Part shown: piece after piece, positions 24,463 through 32,790 of the stretch
Numbering within the stretch: the stretch's first letter is position 1
Layout of the letters: every line of letters starts with the position of its first letter
Assembly: GCA_020632975.1 (NCBI GenBank)
Contig: JACKEL010000002.1
Location: 124,001-188,000, forward strand
Length of the DNA stretch: 64,000 nucleotides
Origin: Myxococcales bacterium
Lineage (GTDB): Bacteria > Myxococcota_C > UBA6777
Direction of reading: 5' to 3'
Translations under genes and position numbers: made by a program
The notes under the pieces: generated by a model
The model's input: the letters and a program-made list of their open reading frames with translations, nothing else
Databases searched by the model: none
Told to the model about the DNA's origin: nothing

Positions 24463-25176
24463 TTAGCCGCGTTTGAGGTAAGTCCGCGTCGCTTCGAGGA
24501 TCTGCTCGATCCCTCCTTGGCCGAGCTTGATCAGCTCTTGAAGCTGCTCGATCGAGAAGGTGCTGCGTTCGCCTGTCCCTTGGACTTCGATCAAGTTGCC
24601 CTTCCCTGTCATCACAAGGTTCATATCGACTTCTGCGCGGACATCTTGTTCATAAGCAAGATCCACCATCGCCTGTCCATCGACGATCCCCACGCTGATC
24701 GCGGCCACTTCGTCGAGCATGATCTTCTCTGCATCGACCAAGCCTTTGTCTTGCAGCTTGCGTGTCGCGAGCACAAAAGCGATGTACGCCCCACAGATCG
24801 AGGCACAACGTGTCCCACCATCTGCGCTCAACACATCGCAATCGAGGTAAATGGTGCGAGGTCCCAAAGCGCCCATATCCACGACCGCACGCAGTGAGCG
24901 ACCGATCAAACGTTGGATCTCTTGCGAACGACCGTCCACACGGCCATTGCGCGCACGCTGGATACGTTGCCCTGAAGAGGCGGGAAGCATCGCGTACTCT
25001 GCGGTGACCCAGCCTTTCCCATCTTGAACAAAGGGAGGCACGCGCTCCTCAGACATTGCACTACAATGCACAACAGTCTGTCCCATACGAAAGATCACAG
25101 ACGCCGCACTCTGCGAAAATCCCTCTTCAATCGAGATCGCACGAATCTGATCCAAACCACGCTCGCGTACTGCCAT
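24463..25176 (-). CDS. rph: Ribonuclease PH
   Basis: The 237-residue phosphorolytic 3'-5' exoribonuclease trims tRNA 3' ends. It has the conserved RNGRVDGRSQEIQRLIGRSL, LDCDVLSADGGTR and MNLVMTGKGNLIEVQGTGE segments. Arg and Asp residues of the phosphate site are present. GAGAGG lies 6 bases before the ATG at 25176, so the longer in-frame extension is not used. The gene precedes rdgB by 12 bp and sits upstream of the tRNA genes it may serve. Confidence 0.97.
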   Translation of the reverse strand: MAVRERGLDQIRAISIEEGFSQSAASVIFRMGQTVVHCSAMSEERVPPFVQDGKGWVTAEYAMLPASSGQRIQRARNGRVDGRSQEIQRLIGRSLRAVVDMGALGPRTIYLDCDVLSADGGTRCASICGAYIAFVLATRKLQDKGLVDAEKIMLDEVAAISVGIVDGQAMVDLAYEQDVRAEVDMNLVMTGKGNLIEVQGTGERSTFSIEQLQELIKLGQGGIEQILEATRTYLKRG

Positions 25177-25550
25177 CCCATCACCTCTCTTTGCTTGTGT
25201 GTTTTTAGACAGACCGCTCAAAGTTCCCTTTGTTTGCCCCACCCTAGCGATCAAGGCCATCTGTCCGTAAGGATACGTCTTCATCAAAACGCCAACACAC
25301 TCGCTGCATCCTAAGCCTGCGTCAAGGGTCTATGTGAGACCCCCTCCTTGAAGCCAGCCGTCGACTTCACGATCGAAGAGAGAAAGGAGTTGGTTTTTGA
25401 GTTGCTTTGTGCTATGTCTACGCACGCTTTTTTTCCTCAAGGAGTTCCCCCGCTGCTTGTGTGGCGGAGAGATATAATAGAGAGGGCGGCCAGCTCTTTT
25501 GAGTTATAAGCCCGCTCCTTGGTATGACTGATTGTAGAGAGGTATTTGTT
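25177..25550. promoter_or_regulatory. Divergent promoter region of rph and infA
   Basis: This 374-bp gap separates rph (minus) from infA (plus). A perfect TATAAT lies at 25473-25478, 72 bp before the infA start, but no good -35 sits 16-18 bases upstream of it. Nothing else in the gap has coding character. Confidence 0.4.
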
Positions 25551-25769
25551 TTGGCTAAAGAAGACGCAATTGAGATGGAAGGCACTGTGGAAGAAGCCCT
25601 TCCCAACGCCATGTTTCGTGTAAAGCTGGAAAATGACCACATGGTCTTGGCTCATATCTCGGGTCGTATGCGCAAGTTCTTCATTCGTATCCTTCCTGGC
25701 GACAAAGTGACCGTTGAATTGAGCCCTTACGACCTCACCCGTGGTCGCATCACCTACCGTAGCAAATAA
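25551..25769 (+). CDS. infA: Translation initiation factor IF-1, TTG start
   Basis: The 72-residue OB-fold protein is a complete IF-1: AKEDAIEMEGTVEEALPNAM, then FRVKLENDHMVLAHISGRMR and GDKVTVELSPYDLTRGRITY. It binds the A site of the 30S subunit during initiation. The conserved N-terminus begins at a TTG, preceded by AGAGAGG at 8 bases; this gives exactly the usual 72 residues. An upstream ATG at 25524 would add nine unconserved residues. A 7-bp hairpin spans the stop codon. Confidence 0.95.
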   Translation: MAKEDAIEMEGTVEEALPNAMFRVKLENDHMVLAHISGRMRKFFIRILPGDKVTVELSPYDLTRGRITYRSK

Positions 25770-25804
25770 GCTACGGACGCTCTTTCCACGGCGCTCCCTG
25801 CGCC
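25757..25804 (+). terminator. Paired hairpins at infA 3' end
   Basis: CCGTAGC (25757-25763) and GCTACGG (25770-25776) form a perfect 7-bp stem whose loop contains the infA stop. A second stem GGCGC/GCGCC lies at 25790-25804. T content after each is low, so termination strength is uncertain. Confidence 0.4.
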
Positions 25805-25910
25805 TTGATCACCTCCCCTCCCAAACCACCAACTAGCAAGGCGCTTTTGCTCCCCTTTCTCTGTGGAAAAAGCACCCTACCCGTGCGCCCTGCGAGAAGG
25901 AGACCGCCTG

Positions 25911-26816
25911 ATGTCTTCGCTTCAACCCATCCAAATCGATCAAACCCTTTGGTTGCTTCCGCTTGATCAACCGCGCGAAGGCTTCCGCCAGTTTATCAGC
26001 ACGTGGTTGTATCACGATCAAAAGATCGCTTTTGTTGTGGACCCTGGCCCAACAGCCACGATCCCCCGACTGGTAGAAGCCCTTCGTCAACAAGGTATCG
26101 AAAAGCTCGATGCTGTGTTGTTGACGCATATCCACCTTGATCATGGCGGTGGGACGGGTGCTTTGGTAGAACAGTTCCCCGTGGATCGCGTGTTGTGTCA
26201 TCCCCAAGGCATCCCACACCTGATCGAACCCACGCGCTTGTGGGAAGGGAGCGTCAAAGTACTTGGCGATCTCGCGACGATGTACGGTCCCCTGACCCCT
26301 GTCCCTGCAGAAAAGTTGGTCTCGACGGAAGATGTCGATACGCTTTGCGGTCGCCCGATCCAGCTCATCCCAACCCCTGGCCACGCTCCCCACCAAGTCG
26401 CTTTTGCTTGGGAAGGCGCGTTGTTTTTGGGCGAAGCAGGTGGTGTACTCCAAGAAACGGCCCAAGGTCCCTATCTACGGCCCGCAACGCCTCCCGCTTT
26501 TCGTCGCGGTGTCTTCCTTCAATCGATAAAGACACTTCGCGAACTCGCACCTTCGCTTACACGCCTATGTTATGGGCACTTTGGAAGCTCTACCCAGCCT
26601 GTTGAGATGCTAGAACAAGCGGAAGAACAGTTGTTGCGGTGGCTTTCTGTTGTGGACGCGCATGGGCAAGAAGACGATCTCGCTCTGATCGAGCGCTTGC
26701 AACAAGTAGATCCGCTCTTTGCACGTTTTCCCTTGCTTGATGCAGACATCCAACAACGAGAACGCTACTTTGTAGGAAATAGCCTTTGGGGGATGCGCAC
26801 AGAAAAACGCAGCTAA
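25911..26816 (+). CDS. Metallo-beta-lactamase-fold hydrolase
   Basis: The 301-residue protein has the metal-binding signature LLTHIHLDHGGGTGAL, a later PTPGHAPHQVAF, the GEAGG aspartate-position segment (Glu in place of the usual Asp) and a final CYGHFGSS histidine. This is the family of glyoxalase II-like and RNase Z-like hydrolases. The C-terminal ~80 residues are helical and resemble those of other stand-alone MBL hydrolases. AAGGAG lies 8 bases before the ATG at 25911. The substrate cannot be told from sequence; a thioester or lactone hydrolase is plausible. Confidence 0.88.
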   Translation: MSSLQPIQIDQTLWLLPLDQPREGFRQFISTWLYHDQKIAFVVDPGPTATIPRLVEALRQQGIEKLDAVLLTHIHLDHGGGTGALVEQFPVDRVLCHPQGIPHLIEPTRLWEGSVKVLGDLATMYGPLTPVPAEKLVSTEDVDTLCGRPIQLIPTPGHAPHQVAFAWEGALFLGEAGGVLQETAQGPYLRPATPPAFRRGVFLQSIKTLRELAPSLTRLCYGHFGSSTQPVEMLEQAEEQLLRWLSVVDAHGQEDDLALIERLQQVDPLFARFPLLDADIQQRERYFVGNSLWGMRTEKRS

Positions 26817-27122
26817 CCCACGCCTCCCAACACGCCACTTATCTTCGCTGCTGCCCTCGACTTTCTTCCAAATGAGCCAATCACCTTACAAATCTAGCCT
26901 TTTCATTCTCCATCTTTGGCACTAAGATAGTGGAAGATCATTGCCAGAAAAATTGTAGTGCCTTTCCTGTGGGTATACGCTCAGTTTATTGCTATGCTCT
27001 GCCGTATAACTATGGGAAAGGCACAGTGGTAGGCCTTTCGCGACAAAAGGTTTGCCTAACCTTCTTTTAGAGAAAGCATCACGCGACAGCAGCTAGCATC
27101 TCAAACCTTTTGGGTATGCTTC
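26817..27122. other. Gap with long inverted repeat
   Basis: This 306-bp gap holds a 10-bp perfect inverted repeat, GTGCCTTTCC (26958-26967) and GGAAAGGCAC (27015-27024), with partly pairing inner arms (GTATACG / CGTATAAC). A second imperfect hairpin, GGTAGGC/GCCTAACC, follows at about 27028-27062. Together they look like a structured leader of the gene at 27123. Confidence 0.5.
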
Positions 27123-29015
27123 ATGGAGGGCATCTTGGTCTCCCAGATCACATCTCGACGAACTCGCTCACCTTACTTTGACGCAACGGACGTCATCTTG
27201 GGACTTTTGCAATCATCTCCCTTGGTCATGTGGGTGAACCCTGAGAGCTTTTCAAAGTACCTTGAACGGCGACTCCCTGAGTACGTCAAAGATGGTGTCC
27301 TCGATCTTGAACCCATCTGGCAAAGCATCTCCCGCATCCCTGGCGTGCAGAAGCAAGCCATGGACACCTTTTTTGTGGAGATCCAACGCCAACCTCTGCC
27401 TTGGCCCGTCCGTGCCCCCCATGTGATGGGCGGAAGCACACGCGTCGCGATTGATGAAGACAAACTTCAACGTGGGATCGATCAGATGGTCACGCTGATG
27501 GAGTCTTCGACCCTAAAAAGCAGCCTGCCTCCAGAACGCTATCGACGCTACCTAGAACGCCGACTCCCCGAGATGATCGACATCGACGGCATCGACCTCA
27601 CTCCCTTGGAAACAGCGCTTGGCAAGAGCCTCAACTGCGATCCAGAGTCCTTGGACGCTTACTTTCGACGCCTGCGACGCTTTGCACTGCCTTGGCCGAT
27701 CAAAGCTGCGGCTCCCACCAAACCAAACAATGCTTATGGAACGTCTGCCGATCTACGCACGACCCCACCCCAACAAAAGCTACGTCAGACGCCGCAAACA
27801 GGGATCCCTCGTGCTTCGAGCGAAGTCATGCCGCTCTCTCGAACACAAGCCAATTTACAAGTCGCCCAAAAGCGCGCCAATGCCGCAGCACTCAAGCAAA
27901 CAACAGACATCCTTGTTCGCTTGATGGAGTCGTCCCCGCTTTCCGTTTATTTGCGGGCAGATAACTTCCAACGCTATCTCCAACGCTGGCTTCCTGAATA
28001 CACAAGCGAAGGGTTTCTTGAGACACAACCGATCTGGGAACACCTGTCTCGCATCCCTTCTCTCAAGCCCAATATCTTGCTCTCTTTCTTCAACGAGTTG
28101 TTGCGACAAGAGCTACCTTTTCCCATCCAGCCTCCCAAAGACTTCGATGCTTTGCGCCGTCGTCACGCGACATCCGCATCGCTGCAAAGTTTCCAAGGGA
28201 ACCCCGCGCGTCATTATGAAGAAACCGTCGCAGAGCCCCCCGCTGCTGAAGAACAAAGCGGCTGGACCAAAAACTCTTCTTATGACTCTGTGTTGCAGGC
28301 CCTCGAAAATGAGTTCCAAGACTTTGACCTCGACTCCATCGAAGTCGTGCAGTCTGCGCAAGGAAATACCCAGCGATCTCATGATCTTGTAAACAAGCCC
28401 TCTTCTTCGCACCAAAACAAACGCCCCCCCAACCAACGCCCCCAAGGGGACGCCAAAGCAGCCAAGGGCAAGTCGGCATCTTCTTACGCTTTGCTTGATG
28501 CCACCCAAGACCAAGACGCCTACGGAAACCTACTCTTCGATGCGCCCGCTTCTATCCGAAAGTCGAAGACCTCCATCGCGCTCCCAACCATCGACGATAT
28601 CCGTCAACAAGCACGCAATCTTGGCAGCAAGGCCTACCTTTGGAACTGGCAACGTATCGCGGTCGTTTCGTGGGCTTCGTTGGGGATCTTGTTTCTGCTG
28701 TTGGGGATGTGGTGGGTCGCGCAGCCCATCAAGCTTGGCGAAGCGATCAGCCCAGGGCCTTACACGCGTTTTGTCCCCGCCCAGCAAGCCTATCTCAATG
28801 GTGCTTACATGACCTTCGCGCTGGACCCTTTTTACCAGCACCTTTGGGAAGCCAAGACGCTTAAAGAACAATGTGACAAGATGAATGAGATGCTTTACCG
28901 CAAAGAAGTCCGTCGGTTGCGCATCTACACCACCCGAAACAACAAGCCCTACAAGCTCCTGCTCACCTGCAAGATCTACCGCCCAAGCAAGCCCAAGCCC
29001 ACTCCTCGCCCCTAA
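27123..29015 (+). CDS. Unknown protein, three repeats of a novel domain, one TM
   Basis: I do not recognise this 630-residue protein. It contains three copies of a ~70-residue unit at about 27-98, 121-192 and 263-335. Each has the plan L-M/L-x-S-S-x-L, R/F-x-x-Y-L-x-R-x-L-P-E, then a run ending F-x-L/P-W/F-P-I/V (examples KYLERRLPEYV, RYLERRLPEMI, RYLQRWLPEYT). A Gln/Ser/Pro-rich linker follows, then one transmembrane helix near residue 515 (SWASLGILFLLLGMWWV) and a short C-terminal domain with two Cys. With no signal peptide, the repeats should be cytoplasmic and the tail periplasmic. A TTG at 27135 has a better ribosome site (GGAGG, 5 bases) than the ATG at 27123, so the start is uncertain. 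Confidence 0.75.
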   Translation: MEGILVSQITSRRTRSPYFDATDVILGLLQSSPLVMWVNPESFSKYLERRLPEYVKDGVLDLEPIWQSISRIPGVQKQAMDTFFVEIQRQPLPWPVRAPHVMGGSTRVAIDEDKLQRGIDQMVTLMESSTLKSSLPPERYRRYLERRLPEMIDIDGIDLTPLETALGKSLNCDPESLDAYFRRLRRFALPWPIKAAAPTKPNNAYGTSADLRTTPPQQKLRQTPQTGIPRASSEVMPLSRTQANLQVAQKRANAAALKQTTDILVRLMESSPLSVYLRADNFQRYLQRWLPEYTSEGFLETQPIWEHLSRIPSLKPNILLSFFNELLRQELPFPIQPPKDFDALRRRHATSASLQSFQGNPARHYEETVAEPPAAEEQSGWTKNSSYDSVLQALENEFQDFDLDSIEVVQSAQGNTQRSHDLVNKPSSSHQNKRPPNQRPQGDAKAAKGKSASSYALLDATQDQDAYGNLLFDAPASIRKSKTSIALPTIDDIRQQARNLGSKAYLWNWQRIAVVSWASLGILFLLLGMWWVAQPIKLGEAISPGPYTRFVPAQQAYLNGAYMTFALDPFYQHLWEAKTLKEQCDKMNEMLYRKEVRRLRIYTTRNNKPYKLLLTCKIYRPSKPKPTPRP

Positions 29016-29050
29016 GACGCCGCCCCTATCCTTTCGCCAAATTTCTCTTT

Positions 29051-30541
29051 TTAATCATCGACTTGCACCCAAGCTGACCAACTTTTCTTCGATGCAACTT
29101 GTCGCTTTGCTTCTTCTGAAGTGGCCTTCCCATCGGCGATATGCTCCGCGATGCTTGCAAGATTAGGGAAAGCCTCTTCTCCCCCGATGACCAAACACTC
29201 GCTCGAATAATAAGCATCTCCCGCTTCATCGGCTGTTTTGGCGGCCACAAGAAGGCGGCGATGCACACGCTCCATCATCTGCTTTTTGCAGGCTTCGCGC
29301 TTGATGTCTGTGCCTTTTTGAGAAACCACCCAAGAAAGCTCCCCCAAAGACACCCACAAAGCATCCGAAAACTCACTCTTCTCGCAAGCGCGTTCCAATG
29401 CAGGAAAAGCCAGTCCGACCCGCAGTGTGTAACCTTCTCGCTGCGCGGGCTCGATCCACCAAGACGACCACGAAAAACGCTCCCAAGGCCAAAGCAACGC
29501 ACCTTCTGGATGTTGTTCCACCAAGCCTTCTTGGACAGCCTCGTACGAGATCCCCACACCTCGTCGAAAAAGATTCAACGCTCCCAAGAGCGCGAGCGCG
29601 TAAAAGACCCCAATGCCCGCCAAGATCCAGCGTTCTTCGGAAGAAGAGGATGTGTCTTGCCAAGCCATCCAAATCAACCAGACACCCACCACACCTAACC
29701 CCAGAGAAAACCAAGCAAAGCGCAGGCGTCGCAGGCGCGCATGTTGTGGAGAAGGCGCAATATAGGAGGGAAACATCCCTTCGATGGCTTGCCAAAAGTA
29801 GATCGCTCCCCCACCACCCCACATGGCATAGCTCGCCAACAACAAAGAAGGTCGTTGATCCCAAGCCCCCACGATGTGGATAAACACCGTGAGCGCCAAA
29901 AAGATCAGCAAGATCCCGCCCAAGATCGGGCCATCCCAACCAATCGTTCCCCAACGCTCTTTCCACGTCAAAACACGTTGCTCAGGGGTCCGCGCAAAGC
30001 TTGGTATCCCAAGGTTTATCTCGAAAAGCTCCCCCAAGGCTGACGCCTCTTCCATGCCTTCTAGCTCTTCTGGATCTTCTGATGCCGCTGCATCTTCTGA
30101 AGGTGCCGTCCCTTGGGCTTGGATGGGCTGTATTGGGGAAGGAGACAACATCTTGGTGCGCAACAAAAGCTGCTGTCGCCACCCTCGCAGTCCCCGCCAA
30201 AACAGCGCGCAAGGGAGTATCCCTAGGCCCATCATCACAAGATACATGATCCATCCATGAGGGCGCCAAAACCCCAGACCACCCGCAAAGATCGCACTGA
30301 TGCTGATCAGGGCATACGCACCAAGCCCCCACTCAGACAGACGACCACCCCACCAAGCCCAAGACAGATCGTTGCTTTCTTCGAGAAGAGAAAGTCCAAA
30401 ATAAGAAAAGACAAAAGGAAAAAACTGCAAAGAAAAACCCACCCAAAAAGGGAGAGTACCTTTCCAGATATCCACCCAGAAGGCCACTTGGCCAAACATC
30501 CCAATCACGAACAACAAAAATAAACCTAGGCTTCCTTCCAC
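29051..30541 (-). CDS. Unknown multipass membrane protein
   Basis: The 496-residue protein has about ten hydrophobic segments in two groups of helices (residues about 5-120 and 210-330). A soluble Glu-rich loop separates them, and a C-terminal cytoplasmic-type domain of ~150 residues follows. No transport or enzyme motif is recognisable. The GTG at 30541 has GGGAGG 6 bases upstream, so it is preferred over an upstream ATG at 30658 that would add an Arg-rich stretch. It is divergent from mutA and convergent with the three-repeat gene. Trp content is high. Function unknown. Confidence 0.7.
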   Translation of the reverse strand: MEGSLGLFLLFVIGMFGQVAFWVDIWKGTLPFWVGFSLQFFPFVFSYFGLSLLEESNDLSWAWWGGRLSEWGLGAYALISISAIFAGGLGFWRPHGWIMYLVMMGLGILPCALFWRGLRGWRQQLLLRTKMLSPSPIQPIQAQGTAPSEDAAASEDPEELEGMEEASALGELFEINLGIPSFARTPEQRVLTWKERWGTIGWDGPILGGILLIFLALTVFIHIVGAWDQRPSLLLASYAMWGGGGAIYFWQAIEGMFPSYIAPSPQHARLRRLRFAWFSLGLGVVGVWLIWMAWQDTSSSSEERWILAGIGVFYALALLGALNLFRRGVGISYEAVQEGLVEQHPEGALLWPWERFSWSSWWIEPAQREGYTLRVGLAFPALERACEKSEFSDALWVSLGELSWVVSQKGTDIKREACKKQMMERVHRRLLVAAKTADEAGDAYYSSECLVIGGEEAFPNLASIAEHIADGKATSEEAKRQVASKKSWSAWVQVDD

Positions 30542-30714
30542 GTCGTTCCTCCCAAACTTTTGCCGTTTGGCCCCTTCTCTTCGAGATCGCCTTGGCAAGT
30601 TGGCTTGTCTTGGGTATAGTGCAGCGTCCAACATAGCGAGAGTTTGGCGATCTTCCAAGGTCCCAACTCAGCCGATCTTCGCACTTTCGATCCTTCTGAC
30701 TTTTGGGCAAAAAG

Positions 30715-32790
30715 ATGACCAAAGACACGATCCTAGCTGGATGGGAGGACTTCCCCCACCACACCCAAGAGGAATGGCAAGCCGCAGCCGAAAAGCTGCT
30801 CAAAGGCGCGCCACTCTCACGTCTTACGCGCCAAACACTAGATGGTTTGCAGCTTTCTCCGCTGGCCCCCCAAACACCTCCTCTAGAAGATGCTCCGCCG
30901 GGCTTTTGGCCCCATCGACGCGGAAGCCAAGCTGTCCTTGAAAAAGCAGGCTGGCTGATCCACCAACGTTACTGGCATCCCGCACCAAGCGAAAACGCAC
31001 AAGCGCTCGCACATGATCTCGCACGCGGTGTCCAAGGAGTTTGGCTGCAAGTCGCCACAGAGACCTCAGAAGGCGTCGTTTTGTCCCATCCTTCGGCTCT
31101 TTCTGAGATCAGTGCGCCGCTCGAAAAAGGCGCCCATGCGCTGTATCTGCTCGCAGGCTCTGACGCTCTCGCTTACGCAGCACAACGCATTACCGCAGCC
31201 CAAGCGCTTCAAGCGGATCTTGCAGGCCTTTGTGGAGCTTGGTGTGTCGATCCTCTTGGAACAGCGGTCATCACAGGTCAGCTTCCTAGCAGCCTCGAAG
31301 CTGCGAAAGCCCAACTCGCCAGCCTCACGCGTTGGAGCCTCGAACATACGCCAAAGATGAAAGTTGGCTTGGTGTCTTCTTTGCCCCACCACAATGCAGG
31401 TGCGAGCCCCACCCAAGAAGTCGCTGCTCTCATCGCGACAGGGACCACCTACCTGCGTTGGTTGTGCGATGCGGGCCTAAGCATCGAAGATGCCGCGTCC
31501 TCTTTGTTGTTTGAGATCGCGACCACAGGCGATATCTTCGTGGAGATCGCAAAGATCCGCGCAGCTCGTCTGTTGTGGGCGCGCGTGTTGGAAGCGAGCC
31601 TCGGAGAAACCACGGATATCGCGATGCATCTGCACGCCCGAACTTCGCCGCGCATCCTTACACGCCGCGATATCTGGGTGAATATGTTGCGCACCACGGC
31701 TGCGACATTTGCGGCCTCCGCAGGCGGCGCACAAAGCATTGAAAGCGCTCCTTTGGATGCTTTGTTGCAAGCCCCAGACGCTTTTTCCCGTCGCATGGCC
31801 GCCAACACACAAGTGATCCTTCAAGAAGAGTCACACCTTGGCAAAGTCCTCGATCCTGCGGGCGGAAGTTGGTATATCGAAGATCTGACCGAGCAGATCG
31901 CCCAAGCCGCGTGGTCACACTTTCAAGAAATGGAAGCGATGGGAGGGCTCCCACAAGCCCTTGCGACGGGCGCTTGGCAGGCCAAACTCGAAGCGATGAG
32001 CGACAAACGACACAAGCGTATCGCCCAACGCAAGGACGCGATCACAGGTGTCAGCGCGTTTCCTTTGATCCAAGAACGCACGATCTCGCGCACGACTCCT
32101 TCCCCCTCAACGATCCGCCAAGATCAACAAGCTGCGTTGCAACAGCACCTCAGCCAACATCCCCAAGATGCACTCGAACAAAAGCTCCAAGACCTCGACA
32201 AGACCGATGCTTCAGCAAGCTTCTTTGATGCTTTGGTCCAAGCTGCCCAACAAGGTGCGACGATCGAAACCCTACGTTTGGCCTTACAAGATGGGGCGTC
32301 TTGGTCTGTCCAACCACTCAAAGCTCGTCGAGATGCCGAACGCTTCGAGCAGTTGCGTGACGCCAGCGATACCTGTCTTCAGCAACAAGGGAAACGACCC
32401 CAAATCTTTCTCGGCAACCTTGGGCCCATCCCCCAACATAAAGCACGCGCAGACTTTGCCCGACAGCTGTTTGAAGCGGGTGGGGTCGAGGCCATCGACA
32501 ATGATGGTTTCGCAACGCCACAAGAACTTGTCGAAGCCTTCCAAGCCAGCCAAGCCGCTTTTGCGGTGGTGTGCTCAAGCGATGCTGCATACGCCACATC
32601 CATCGAGACGCTTGCTCCCCTGCTCAAAGAAGCGGGTGCCCAACAAGTCTATCTTGCTGGCAAGCCTGGGGAGGCCGAAGAGGCTTGGCGCGCTGCGGGC
32701 ATCAATCACTTTGTCTTTATGGGATGCGACGCTTGTTCCGTCCTCGAAGAACTCTATCAATCTCTAGGAATAAGGATGAACCATGCGTAA
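30715..32790 (+). CDS. mutA: Methylmalonyl-CoA mutase small subunit
   Basis: The 691-residue subunit pairs with MutB in the heterodimeric form of the enzyme that interconverts methylmalonyl-CoA and succinyl-CoA. It has the TIM-barrel domain (for example VEIAKIRAARLLWARV, NTQVILQEESHLGKVLDPAGGSWYIE) and a C-terminal Rossmann-like domain. The cobalamin motif D-x-H-x-x-G is absent, as is normal for this non-catalytic subunit. ATG 30715 is chosen over TTG 30703; no strong ribosome site is visible. Its stop overlaps the mutB start by 8 bases (ATGCGTAA), indicating translational coupling. Confidence 0.94.
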   Translation: MTKDTILAGWEDFPHHTQEEWQAAAEKLLKGAPLSRLTRQTLDGLQLSPLAPQTPPLEDAPPGFWPHRRGSQAVLEKAGWLIHQRYWHPAPSENAQALAHDLARGVQGVWLQVATETSEGVVLSHPSALSEISAPLEKGAHALYLLAGSDALAYAAQRITAAQALQADLAGLCGAWCVDPLGTAVITGQLPSSLEAAKAQLASLTRWSLEHTPKMKVGLVSSLPHHNAGASPTQEVAALIATGTTYLRWLCDAGLSIEDAASSLLFEIATTGDIFVEIAKIRAARLLWARVLEASLGETTDIAMHLHARTSPRILTRRDIWVNMLRTTAATFAASAGGAQSIESAPLDALLQAPDAFSRRMAANTQVILQEESHLGKVLDPAGGSWYIEDLTEQIAQAAWSHFQEMEAMGGLPQALATGAWQAKLEAMSDKRHKRIAQRKDAITGVSAFPLIQERTISRTTPSPSTIRQDQQAALQQHLSQHPQDALEQKLQDLDKTDASASFFDALVQAAQQGATIETLRLALQDGASWSVQPLKARRDAERFEQLRDASDTCLQQQGKRPQIFLGNLGPIPQHKARADFARQLFEAGGVEAIDNDGFATPQELVEAFQASQAAFAVVCSSDAAYATSIETLAPLLKEAGAQQVYLAGKPGEAEEAWRAAGINHFVFMGCDACSVLEELYQSLGIRMNHA

